Source: Cymodocea nodosa
Lineage: Eukaryota > Streptophyta > Magnoliopsida > Alismatales > Cymodoceaceae
Direction of reading: 5' to 3'
DNA length: 64,000 nucleotides
Assembly (NCBI GenBank): GCA_036874045.1
Contig: JAZBRI010000003.1
Location: forward strand, 19,755,501 to 19,819,500
Notes under the pieces: model-generated
What the model saw: only the letters and a program-made list of their open reading frames with translations
Database searches by the model: none
Told to the model about the DNA's origin: nothing
Position numbers and translations under genes: made by a program
Part shown: positions 33,522 to 45,197 of the stretch, piece by piece
Layout: every line of letters starts with the position of its first letter
How positions within the stretch are numbered: the first letter of the stretch is position 1

Positions 33522-36500
33522 ATCATGGCTTTCCACATTGTAGAGGATCAGAATATCCATCGACCTCCCCTCTTTGATGGTAGCAATTATAGCTACTAGA
33601 AAAATAGGATGAAGTGCTTTCTCAGGAGTACAGATGTGAAACTTTGGAGAATGGTTGTACATGATACATCAACTCCAATTAGTCATGAAAGTGACTAGAC
33701 TAAGGAGGATGAAAGAATCATCTAGATGGATGCTCGTGGGCTTAATTCCATTTACTATGCACTAACTAGTGAATAGTATAATAAAATATCTGCTTGTAAA
33801 TTCTCTCATGAAGCTTGGAAGATCCTTCAAATTACATATGAAGGAACCAGCCAAGCTAAAGATACTAAAATGAGCATTTTGTTAAGAAAATATGAATTAT
33901 TCAAAATGCTTGAAAAAGAAAGTATCACTGAAATGTTTTCTAGATTCACAGAAATTGTGAATGAACTAAGAGGCCTTGGGAGGAGTTTTTCTAATCATGA
34001 ACAGGTACAAAAGATCCTAAGGAGCCTGATAGTTTAATGGAAGCAGAAGTCTACTTCCATATAGGATTCAAAGGATCTGAATAACTATTCAGTTGAAGAT
34101 TTGTTGGGAAACCTTCTAGCCCATGAAGTCCAAATGAAGGAATGGAAAGAAGAAGAAGGAGTCACTGAAAGAAAAGCAGAGAAAAAGAAAGAACTAGCTT
34201 TTCCTTCAATAGAAGATCAACTAAGCTCGGATGAGGATGAAGTGTTACTACTGGCTAGGAACTTCAGAAGGATGATGAGACAAGGAAGCAAAGCTAGCTC
34301 CTCAAAACCAAAAGTCCCTACATGCTACAAGTGCAAGAAACTGGGATACATTCAACTTTACTGTCCTTTTCAACAGGAGGAGGACAAACAGAAATGGAAA
34401 AGGAAGAAAAAGAAGAAAATAGCCTTGAAAGCCACTTGGGATGACAGTAGTTCATCTAGTAGCTCATCAGACTCAGATGAGGAGGCATTTGCAAATGTGT
34501 GCTTTGCTGCACAAGAGGTATGCTTTACATCTCCCTATTGCTTAGAAAAAGAAAATGATGATGTAGATATAGATAGTTTTCTCTGTATAGTAGATAACTT
34601 ATATGTAAAATGTAAGAAGTACAAGAAAGAATTAAAGAGTTTAAATTCCTATCTAGAAGATGTTTTTGCTAAACTAGAAAAAGCCCTAATTGATAATAGA
34701 GAATTAAAAACTAAAATGGATAGCTATAGTTGTAAAAATTTTGATCTGAAAGAAGAAAATAAAAATCTATTATCTGAAGTTACTGATTTAAAGAAAATTG
34801 TATGTAAATTTACTAAGGGTGAAAATAGTTTAAACAAAATCATAGGATCTCAAAGAATAGGAAGAAGTAAATTTGGCCTAAGGTATGCTGTACCACAGGA
34901 AACCCTTTATTATGGTGAAAAAATTAGATCTTACAAAGATGACACAACTGTGTTTGTCATTAAGAAGAGATCTACGTGTATATGGCTACCAAAAGGCAAC
35001 AGGTTTAGTATACAGAGGACTAACAGTGATGGACCCAAGAAGATATGGGTACCAAAAGTCTTAATTTCAACATGACTTGTAGGATTGTATGGACAAGAAA
35101 GCTCAAACGTCCAAGTGGATCATTGACAATGGTTGCTCAAAGAATATGATAGGTAAGAAAAAACTTCTAGAATCTGTTAAATCAATAAATTCAGGATCTA
35201 TTAAGTTTGGTAACAATGAAAAATGTAGAATTACTGCCATAGGAAATGTTGCATTTGAAAATGGAAAAATAGAAAATGTCTTATATGTAAATGGTTTAAA
35301 ACAGAATCTGCTAAGTGTAGGTCAATTATGTGACAAAGGTTACAATATACTTTTTACTGCAGAAAACTATTTTATATTACAATAGGATACACATGAAATC
35401 AAATTTACTGGATATAGAAATAATTCAATTTATACTTTGGAATTTCCATGTAATATTATATCTAGTGATGCATGCTTAGTTGCTTCTAATGAAGATAAAT
35501 GGTTATGGCATAAAAGATTAAATCATGCAAACATGAAACTTATAAGAAAATTGACCAAACATGATCTTGTTAGAGGTGTGCCTAAGCTCAAATTCAAGAG
35601 AGATAAATTGTGTAGTGACTGTACAATTGGAAAACAAAAGAAATCAACACACAAGAGTATTGAAGACATTGCCACACGTCAACCATTGGATCTATTGCAT
35701 ATGGACCTATTTGGTCTTACACAAACAGCCAGTTTAGGAGGAAGAAAATATACCTTAGTGGTAGTTGATGATTATACAAGATTCACTTGGGTTATTTTCT
35801 TAACACACAAGAATGAAGCCTGTGATGAATTCAAACATCTTTGTATTAGAATTCAAAATGAAAAAGGATAGTTCAACACTGCCTACACCTACTAAGATAG
35901 AAAAAGCATGGAAGACAAAGTCTGAACATCTCATTGGACAAATTATTGGGAATATAAATCAAGGTGTTCAAACAAGAAGCAAAATTCAAAATATTTGTAA
36001 TTATTGTGCTTTTGTGTCTGAACTTGAACCTTCAACAGTTGAAGATGCCTGCAATGATGAATACTAGATCATGGACATGCAAGAGGAACTAAATCAGTTC
36101 AAGAAAAATGAAGTCTGGAACTTGATTGAAAGACCCATCGAAAAATCAATTATTGGTACTAAATGGGTGTTTAAGAACAAACTTGATAATAATGGTAGTA
36201 TTATCAGAAATAAAGCTAGACTTGTTGCTTAAGGATACAACCAACAGGAAGGAATCGAGTATGAAGAAACTTTTGTACCTGTTGCAAGACTTGAAGCAAT
36301 TAGAATGTTACTTGCCTTTGCAAGCAGTATGAAAATCAAGTTTTATCATATGGATGTTAAAAGTGCATTTCTTAATGGCATTCTACAAGAAGTATATGTA
36401 GAACAACCACCAGGTTTTGAAGATGAAGAAAATCCAAACCATGTATACAAACTGAATAAACTCTTTATGGTTTGAAGCAAGCACCACGTGCATGGTATGA

Positions 36501-37554
36501 TAAACTGAAGAGTTTCCTTCTTGAGAATCAGTTTAACATAGGAACTGCAAACAACACCTTATTCATCAAATCTAAAAGTTCTCATATGTTGATTATTCAA
36601 ATCTACGTGGATGATATCATTTTTGGTGCCACACATGAGAAACTATGTCATGATTTTCAAATCTTAATGAAGAATGAATTTGAGATGAGTCTTATGGGAG
36701 AATTAAAATTCTTTCTAGGATTACAAATTCATCAACTTCAGCATGACATTTTCCTGAATCAAGAAAATTTTTGCAAAGAGATTCTCTTCAAATTTGGTAT
36801 GGATAAATCCAAAGCAGTAGGTACTCCCATGAACTCAAATGAAAAACTTGATAAGGACATTTCTAGCATTCTAGTAGATCAAAAGAAATATAGAGGCATG
36901 ATTGGATCACTTCTGTATCTAACAACTAGTAGACCAGATATAATGTTTAGTGTTTGTGCTTGTGCAAGATATCAAGCCTCTCCAAAAGCATTATACTTAA
37001 AAACAGTTAAACGTATATTTAAATATCTACAGGGTACCAAAGACTTTGGCTTATTTTATTCTTCACAGAATCAATTGATATTAGTAGGATACAGTGATGC
37101 AAATTATGCAAGATGTAAATCAGATCGAAAAAGCACCAGTGGAACATGTTAGTTGCTTCGTCATTCACTTGTTTCTTGGTTCAGTAGGAAACAAAACTCT
37201 ATAGCTCTATCCACCATTGAAGCTGAATATATGGCAACAAGCCTATGTTGTGCATAGATCTTATGGATGCAACAAACTCTAGCAGATTATAAGCTAAATT
37301 TTCAGAATACCATTATTTACTGTGATAGCAGTAGTGCCATCAATCTCTCCAAAAATACCATTCTACACTCTAGAGCAAAACATATCAAGATTAGGCACCA
37401 CTTTTTAAGAGACCATGTTGAAAAAGGTCATATTTCCTTAGAATATGTCTCTACTAAAGAACAACTTGCATATATCTTCACCAAACCATTATCTGAAGCT
37501 GCATTTAATCATATTAGACAAAATTTAGGGATTTGTTCTTTATATGATTTATAA
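33522..37554 (+). pseudogene. S1 gag-pol (fossil, about ten breaks)
   Basis: Gag starts near 33522 with RPPLFDGSNYSY. The longest open part (34101-35075) holds the zinc knuckle CYKCKKLGYIQLYC near 34320, a Ser-rich acidic stretch and a coiled-coil-like Lys/Glu/Leu region. Protease (KWIIDNGCSKNM) is near 35110, integrase at about 35500-35870, RT with YVDDIIFG near 36605 and RNase H to 37554. The order is Copia-type. The integrase portion is shorter than usual. Confidence 0.9.
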
Positions 37555-37699
37555 TTTCATATCTCTACTCTCTAAGCTTACAACTAGGAGCTTGTTCTAC
37601 TAATATCTTTGTTTTGCAGCAACTTAGACGTTTTGATACTCAACTATAATTGCTCCACCAACTTAGTATCTGACTTCTCACTTCTTTTTGACAATTGGC

Positions 37700-37860
37700 A
37701 AAAAAGGGGGAGAAATATCATATTTTGGTAAGCAAAGCTGTAGTAAAGTAGGGGGAGAAATATCTTTGTATTCCTTGTGTGTTTTTCTTGTATAGATATA
37801 TAGGGAGAGAAATATATGTAATACATTGTAAGGTTTTTGCCATTATCAAAAAGGGGGAGA
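37700..37860 (+). promoter_or_regulatory. Series of polypurine tracts before the S1 3' LTR
   Basis: AAAAAAGGGGGAGAAA (37700), AGGGGGAGAAA (37750), AGGGAGAGAAA (37802) and AAAAGGGGGAGA (37849). The last abuts the LTR and should be the plus-strand primer. Repeated purine tracts upstream of the LTR are a recorded Sirevirus trait. Confidence 0.8.
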
Positions 37861-37861
37861 T

Positions 37862-39309
37862 TGAAAGGACCTCTAGATTTTGATAATGCAAAAATCAATA
37901 TAAGGTTTTGAATTGTATTTATCAGGTTTAGTCAGTACAACAAAAAGATCAGAAATACAGAATGGAATCTTAAAAGACTTGTCAGAGAGTTAGATAACTA
38001 TCCTAGTTTTCTTTTCGGAGAGTTAGATAACTATTCGAGTTTTTCGGTGAGTTACAGGTATAACTTTTCGAAACTTAAGTCATCCTATTACGCATGTGTA
38101 GAATGGAGAAGCCGGCAGTCAAAAGCTTAAAGGAAAAATCAGAGAGTTAGAAAGATAACTATCCGAACATTCAAGAGAGTTTCGGTGAGTTACAGTTTAA
38201 CTATCCAAAACTTAAGTCAATGAATTTCCCACGTGCAGAATTCCAAATAGAAGTTCATATAAGATTTCGGAGAGTTAGAAAGATAACTATCCAAACATTC
38301 AAGAGAGTTTCGGTGAGTTACAGTTTAACTATCTGAAATTTAAGTCATTGAATTTCCCACGTGTAGAATTCTAAAGAGAAGCTCAAATATGTTTTCGAAG
38401 AGTTAGAAAGATAACTATTCGAAATCCTGAAGCGTTTCGGTGAGTTACAAGGATAACCATTCGAAACTTAAGTCAGTCTTTTATGCACATGCTAAATTAA
38501 AGCAATCAGAAAGTTAATAGAGGGTTACTATAGCCAACTATCTGATAGTTAAATAACTGTTCGGTAAGTTATAGTTATAAGTATTCGATTGAATGACACC
38601 TCGTAGTATATATTCTGGAATCCTACATGGAAAAAAGGTTTAAGTGATCTTTTGGTGAGTTATAGATATTCTTCGGAGAGTTACACAGCTAACAATCTGA
38701 AAGGTTAAGAAAATCGGAAGGACATCTTGAAATAACTTTCTTAACGGTAACTTACCATATTTGGGATTGAAGTCTAATCAAGTACAGTAGAATACATCCG
38801 TTGGAAGAAATATGATTGTTACACATGTTTGGTATATATACAAGATACAGACAATAGATTTAGCTTAGCTTTTGCTCATATACATACTTACACCAAGCTC
38901 AACAGAAGAAAAGCTTTAGAAATCAAATCATCTTCAACGTTTACAGATTGAATTTCAGAAGCTCATCATGCACTCAACTCTGTTGCTCACAAGCTAGTGT
39001 TTACTAAAGTACACGAATCAAAACTTCAGAGAAAGGATTGATTGAAGCTTCGACAAGGAAGCTCAAGTGAATGGTTGGTTGGTTCTTGCTTAAACCTTAA
39101 AGCAAGTGATTGTAAGTTTGCAAGAGTTTAGTGAAGCCCAAGTATCCCTTGGGGGTGGACTAGCCATTAGTGGTGAACCACCTAAAAATCTCTGTGTGAA
39201 TTCTTTTATCGTGTGCTTGCTATCTCTTTACATTAAACTACTTCTAAAAGGTTAAGAAACGAATTATTACCATTCACCCCCCCCTCTAGTAAGCCTTAAG
39301 GTCCTAACA
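37862..39309 (+). repeat. 3' LTR of S1
   Basis: 1448 bp, TGAAAGGACC to GGTCCTAACA, followed by the TAGAT target duplication. It has the same motif array as the 5' LTR, often in a less decayed form (for example TTTCGGTGAGTTACAG). Confidence 0.93.
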
Positions 39310-41435
39310 TAGATGTCATATAATAAACAGAGCTCATCTTAGACCTATCTTGTTTAAGACACCATTTGAATTATGATATGGTAAAACACCAAATGTTGGA
39401 TACTTCAAAATCTTTGGATCAAAATGTTTTGTGCTTAATACAAGGGAACAAAAGGACAAATTTAATGCAAAGTCTAATCTTGCTCTACTAGTTGGATACT
39501 CTTCAAGAAGTAAGGCTTACAAGGTCTATTTTGAATATGAAAGAAGAGTAGAAGAATCAATAAATGTATCATTTGACGAAGACCTAGTAGGAAAATTAAA
39601 GCAGCTGAAAATAGATAGTGAGAGTGAAAGTGAATCAAAAAATCAAAAAGTTCTACAGAAAAAGGATAGCACAACACTACCTGCACCTACTATGACAAAA
39701 AAGGCATGAAAGACAAAGTCTAGACATCCCATTGCACAAATTATTGGAAATATAAATCAAGGTGTTCAAACAAGGAGTAAAATTCAGAATATCTATAATT
39801 ATTGTGCATTTGTATTTGAACTTGTACCTACAACAGTTGAAGAAGCTTGTAATGATGAATATTAGATTATGGCCATGCAAGAGGAATTGAATCAGTTCAA
39901 AAAAAATGAAGTCTAGAATTTAATTGAAAGACCCACTAAAAAATCAATTATTGGAACTAGATGGGTATTTTAGAATAAATTAGATAATAATGGTAGTATT
40001 ATCAGAAACAAAGCTAGACTTGTTGCTCAAGGATACAACCACCAGGAAGGAATCGATTATGAAGAAACTTTTGCACCTATTGCAAGACTTGAAGCAATTA
40101 GAATATTGCTTGCCTTTGCAAGTAGTATGAAAATAAAGCTCTATCAAATGGATGTTAAAAGTGCATTTCTAAATGACATCTTACAAGAAGAAGTATATGT
40201 AGAACAGCCACTGAGTTTTGAAGATGAAGAAAGATCAAATCATGTCTATAAACTGAATAAAGCTCTTTATGGTTTGAAGCAAGCACCACGTGCATGGTAT
40301 GATAAGTTGAAGGGTTTCCTTCTTGAAAATCAGTTTAACATAGGAACTGCAGATAATACTCTTTTTATCAAGTCAGAAAATTCTCATATGTTGATCATTC
40401 AGATTTATGTTGATGATATTATTTTTGGTGCCACAAATGAGAAACTATGTCATGACTTTCAGATTTTAATGTAGAATGAATTTGAAATGAGTCTTATGGG
40501 AGAATTAAAATTCTTTCTAGGATTACAAATTCATCAGTTACAACATGACATCTTTTTGAATTAAGAAAAATTCTGCAAAGAGATTCTCTTAAAATTTGGT
40601 ATGAAAAAATCCAAAGAAGCAAATACACCTATGAACTCAAATGAAAAACTTGATAAAGATATTTCTAGCACTTCTGTAGATCAAAAGAAATACAAAGACA
40701 TGACTGAATCACTTTTGTATTTAACAGCCAATAGACCAAATATAATGTTCAGTATATGTGCCTATGCAAGATATCAAGCCTCTCCAAAAGCATCACATTT
40801 AAAAGCAGTCAAACGTATCTTTAAATATTTACGGGGTACAAAAGATTTTGGCTTATTTTATTCATCACAAAATCATCTAATATTAATAGGTTACAGTGAT
40901 GCAGATTATGTAAGATGCAAATCTGATAGAAAAAGCACTAGTGGTACATGTCAACTACTTGGTCACTCTCTTGTATCATGGTTCAGTAGAAAACAAAACT
41001 CTATAGCACTCTCTACAATTGAAGATGAATACATGGTAGCAGGTTTATGCTATGCATAGATTTTATGAATGCAACAAACATTGGCAGATTATAAACTTCA
41101 ATTTCAGAATACAATTATTTACTGTGATAGTAGTAGTGCCATAAATCTCTCCAAAAATACAGTCCTACACTCTAGAGCAAAACATATCGAGATTAGGCAC
41201 CACTTTCTAAGAGACCATGCTGAAAAAGGTCATATTTCTTTAAAATATGTCTATACTAAAGAATAATTAGCAAATATTTTCACCAAACCATTATCTAAAT
41301 CTACATTTAATCATATTAGACAAAACTTAGGGATTTATTTTTTGTATGATTTATAATTCAATACTTCTCTACTCTCCAAGCTCACAACTAGGAGCTTGTT
41401 CTACTAACATTTTTCCTTGCAACAATTCAAGACTA
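39310..41435 (+). pseudogene. Sirevirus pol fragment (right part of the split element)
   Basis: It resumes integrase at the TAGAT duplication and continues through the integrase C-terminus, RT (about 40000-40480, YVDDIIFG) and RNase H (to about 41345). It closely resembles the nested S1 pol, so host and guest are members of related families. It has about ten breaks. At about 41435 it joins the middle of a third-ORF sequence that normally lies far downstream of pol (compare 60207). Confidence 0.88.
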
Positions 41436-41436
41436 G

Positions 41437-42343
41437 TTAAGTTTGAAGGGATGGTGAACATTAGAGAAATGTTGAATTTCAAGGCTTGTTGACTCTGCTT
41501 CTACAATATTTAGGCCATCTTAGTATACCCGACATTGTAAGTTATTTTTATTCAAACTTAACAATAGAAAATGATATTTCTGTTTCAAATATTCAAGAAT
41601 CAGATATATATTTAACTCTAGAAATACTTTATTAAATGCTTAGATTGAAAAATGAAGGAGTTAAATTATTAGAAAGAAAACATGTTTATCAGTTGGGATG
41701 GGACATCAAAAGTTTAGCAAAAGATCTAACTGCCAACAGTCAAGTGAGGTTATTAAATGATTTAAATGACCAAGCATGATTTATTGCAAAGATATTGTAT
41801 GCTTCAATTTTTCAAAGGTTTGGTCATGGAGCAAAAGTTGGCAGATACTATCTTTATGCGACTTATGCATTGATTAACCATATATAAGTGAACTAGTATG
41901 ATATTTTTGTTTATCATATTTTAAATTTGCAAAGCAAATTATTTTATGGTCATGCAATTTTAAGACTTGTGGCAAGTCAAATAGATATTACAAAATGGCC
42001 ATAGAAAAAGTTAAAATCATGATATTTCTTTGCAAAAGAACTTCATTAGTACTAGGAAACAGATACACCTGTGATTCGATTACAACAACAACAACAGGAT
42101 CAACAAAATTAGCAAGAGCAGCAACAACAATAGTTGGAACAGTTTACAGAAGAACAACAACAACATACAGTATATGAACAACATACACAAAGACATATAG
42201 ATTTCTTATAGTAATAGACACAAGCTTCACATTCAGATTTAGATCAAGCAATAATTGATCAAATAAGTAAAGTAAGTATAGAAATTGCATAGAAAATTTC
42301 AGATACTTTGTTAGATATTTTTCAAAGACAAAGAGGCTTGTAA
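41437..42343 (+). pseudogene. C-terminal part of a Sirevirus third ORF
   Basis: It corresponds to 61851-62763. The GMVNIREM block is followed by the CYP-like S-Y-F-Y-SNL strand, a long middle part (HIQVN-YDIFVYHILNLQ) and a Gln-rich CAA-repeat stretch near 42085-42190, ending LLDIFQRQRGL at 42343. It is broken several times. See 60207 for the fuller copy. Confidence 0.7.
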
Positions 42344-42643
42344 ATACATACATTATGTGTTACATGATTTCATTAACTGTAATTTGTTACCAAAAATTGT
42401 ATAAACTGTTTACACAATTTATGTTACATACTTGTTTTCAACAACATTTGTTTAAAACAACTATTATCTAAATAGTTTTATTTTTATCCATGTTTTTAGT
42501 TATACAAGTTTAATAGTTCCTTTTGAAAAATATACTTAGCATATTTTCTTCCTTATATATATGTCAAATTTTTTATAATGCTAAAAAGGGGGAGAAAGTT
42601 TATTTGACTTATTAGCTTTTGTCATCATCAAAAATGAGGAGAT
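42344..42643 (+). other. 3' noncoding region with polypurine tracts
   Basis: AT-rich, with AAAAAGGGGGAGAAAG near 42583 and AAAAATGAGGAGAT just before the LTR, mirroring 62988-63052. Confidence 0.7.
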
Positions 42644-43689
42644 TGTTAGGAATTTTGTTTTGATGAATATTTTATTACAATTTATAAATAAGTCTAAATA
42701 AAATAGTCACGTAATTATATGTTGAAAAATTTTCAAATAGTTAACTTTCGAATAGTTAAGACTTTCATATAGTTAAAGTTTTCGGATAGTTAACGTTATG
42801 ATTTAGTTGAAGAGTTATGTTAAAAACTTGTATAGTTAAGTTATTTACACGTGTGTTTTCAATGTTTTAAGTTTTCACATGTTTTCCATGTGCGTTTGGT
42901 AATGAAAATTGAAGAGTTAGATAACTATTCGAGTTTTTATACACATGGATGGATAACTATTCGAGTTTTATAAAATGACTAATGAAAAAATAAGTTTTCT
43001 TATTTTAATCATGTATTTTGTATGTACAAGAACTCGAAGAATTATAAATAAGTGTTTGAGTTTTTAGAGGACTTAAAAGATAAGTGTTCGACTAAAGTAG
43101 TGACTTAGAAGATATTCTACAAATCTTCAAGAAGATAAAATTTTGATAGATTTACGATATGAAATCATGAAAATTCAAAAAGATAGTGAAGATAGTGGAA
43201 ATTCAAAATAAGAAGTGGACATTGAAGATAAAAGAGTGGACAGTGGAAATTCAAAAAGACAGTGGAGATCATGGATAATTTGAACTTGAAATTAGTATAT
43301 GAGATTACGGATTAAGTGGATGAACATGCTAAATGTGAAGTCATAGTTCGACTATTATAAATAGAGGATATGAGCTGCACTATAAACATCCCACATCCAA
43401 ATTTCAAATACCAAGTTTGAATATTTAGTCACATTCCAATCCCAATTTCATACAATTCAAAATAATTTAGAATAAGGATATTATTTTCTCTTTGAATTGT
43501 ATTTTGGACTTTATTGTATTAGAATCAAGAAGTAGGGAATTGAATTGGAAAGTAATTGTAAATTCTGTCTTTAAAGTCTATAAATATTAGAATTTTATTT
43601 ATGAGTATTTTGTGCTCTTGTTTTATCCGCTAGTAATTTTAATTACTAAAGACACAATTCACCCCCCTCTTATGATACGACGATCCTAC
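42644..43689 (+). repeat. Sirevirus LTR, family Y
   Basis: It begins TGTTAGGAATTTTG and ends in the CACCCCCCTCTTATG block with CGATCCTAC, about 1046 bp. It aligns with 63053-64000. It contains TTCGGATAGTTA and GATAACTATTCGAGTTTT motif copies. It abuts Gypsy integrase at about 43690, so this Sirevirus end is inserted in, or recombined into, the Gypsy element. Confidence 0.85.
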
Positions 43690-44320
43690 TATGGATTATG
43701 TAGAAAGTGCAAACAAACAAATTAAGTTAATCTTAGAAAAAGTAGTAAATCCTACTAGAAAGATTGAGTTAATAGACTAATAGATGCACTTTAGGCTTAT
43801 AGAACTACTTATAAAACAAGCTTAGGTTTGTCACCTTTTAGGATAGCATATGAAAAAAGTTGCCATTTACTAGTTGAAATTGAACATAAAGGTTATTGGG
43901 CATTAAAAACTCTAAACACTAATTTAAATCAAGCTACTAAAAATAGAAAAATAAAATTAATTGAGTCAAAAGAATTTAGGAATGAAGCTTATTCGAAAAC
44001 TATAAAAGAAAAAGAGAAAATGAAGTTTTGGCATTATAAGAAAATTATTCCAAAAACTTTTGAAATAGGACAAGAAGTATATCTTTACATGACTAGACTT
44101 CATAACCATCTAGGAAAATTAAGATCTAGATGGGTAGGACCTTACATAATTTGAAATATTTATTCCTATGGAACTATTGAAATTGAAAATCCTAAAAAGC
44201 AGAATATATTTAAAGTAAATGGACAAAGACTTAGACCTGTTCTGAAATTTCCAAAAAGTTCCTTCGAAATTATAGAAGAAGTAAGAATAGAGGACTACTT
44301 GAGTTCTATTAAGTAAGAAT
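43690..44320 (+). pseudogene. Athila-like integrase C-terminus
   Basis: The open stretch 43828-44154 (MSPFRIAYEKSCHLLVEIEH, then a KSRWVGPYII-like end as LRSRWVGPYII) corresponds to the conserved MSPYRLVFGK.CHLPVELEH to GKLKSRWSGPF stretch of Athila integrases. The upstream part NPTRKIE fits the NPTRKDW motif of the same proteins. The catalytic core is absent, cut off at the Y LTR. It is a fossil. Confidence 0.88.
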
Positions 44321-45190
44321 ATATGTTAAAATATATATATATGTCAAAAAAAAGAACAAAAAAGAAAAAAAAACATTATATTAAGTAAAAGTGTCAGTTT
44401 AACTGAAACATGATATCAGTTCAACTAAGTCTAAAAAATGTAATTTCGATTCCACCAAGGAAGTACAATGGTCTGATCGAAGTTAAGAAATAGTAAAATT
44501 AAGAGTCAATTAGACTAAAGATTCTTTGATGTTTACCAAATAAAAATTATTATTATAATTATTTTTATTAGTTATAACTTTACAAGAGGTCCATTGAGTT
44601 AAGCTTAACTCAACGAACTTACTCCATTAAGTCTAGGATAAGTTAACGAACTTACTCTATTGAGTTAACTGTAACTCAATGGAGTGCTTAAGGTAAGTTC
44701 ATAGATTTAGTCCATGGAGTAGTACGTGTTAGTAGTGATAGATTGTGTGGGAAATGACCCGATTACTTGCCAAAAACTTAGGGTTTATTTAGACTAAATT
44801 TAGGATTTGGGGGCATTATCCATAGAAATCATTTAGAATTAAGAATAATAAAGATCAAAGATGTTTCATTCTATTTAGTAACACAACGAAGACCAAGATG
44901 GCGCAAAACTTCTAGGATTAGATTGACACTACCGGATTTCTTAAAGAGTCAAAGGAATGACATTCAAGACAGAAAATCAGAAACACGACTAGGGAGAAAT
45001 AGTTAGAAAAGGTAGAGGCTGACCTCTTCTTTTTTACAAAAGTTTTGGTAGATTTAAATGTCAGAATACTTGAAATAATGGAAATAAGAATACGAGTAGC
45101 TACTAAAACTACTATAAATAGAGAAAGAAAATTAGACCAAACAATGAAGTTGCCCTAGAACTTATTAAAAGGAAATCTTGACTATGATTT
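44321..45190. other. Noncoding Gypsy spacer with GAGTTA/TAACTC motifs
   Basis: No convincing coding sequence. At 44585-44720 are five copies of a motif like AACTCAACGAACTTACTCCA, alternating in direction, so that neighbouring copies could pair as hairpins. Confidence 0.55.
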
Positions 45191-45197
45191 ATACAAG

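Larger units (their letters stand above)
32003..39309 (+). mobile_element. Ty1/Copia Sirevirus (family S1), nested, structurally complete, coding region broken
   Basis: It is 7.3 kb with LTRs of 1470 and 1448 bp, a tRNA-iMet-type primer site, gag-pol and a series of polypurine tracts. TAGAT occurs at 31998-32002 and 39310-39314. Sirevirus hallmarks are the long LTR with repeated palindromic motifs, the CCCC-rich end block before CCTAACA, the large gag with one zinc knuckle and the repeated polypurine tracts before the 3' LTR. By eye the LTRs differ by roughly 6-8% in their first 400 bp, so it is some two to three million years old at 1.3e-8 per site per year. The interior has about ten breaks and is shorter than a typical Sirevirus interior. 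It is a fossil. Confidence 0.95.
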
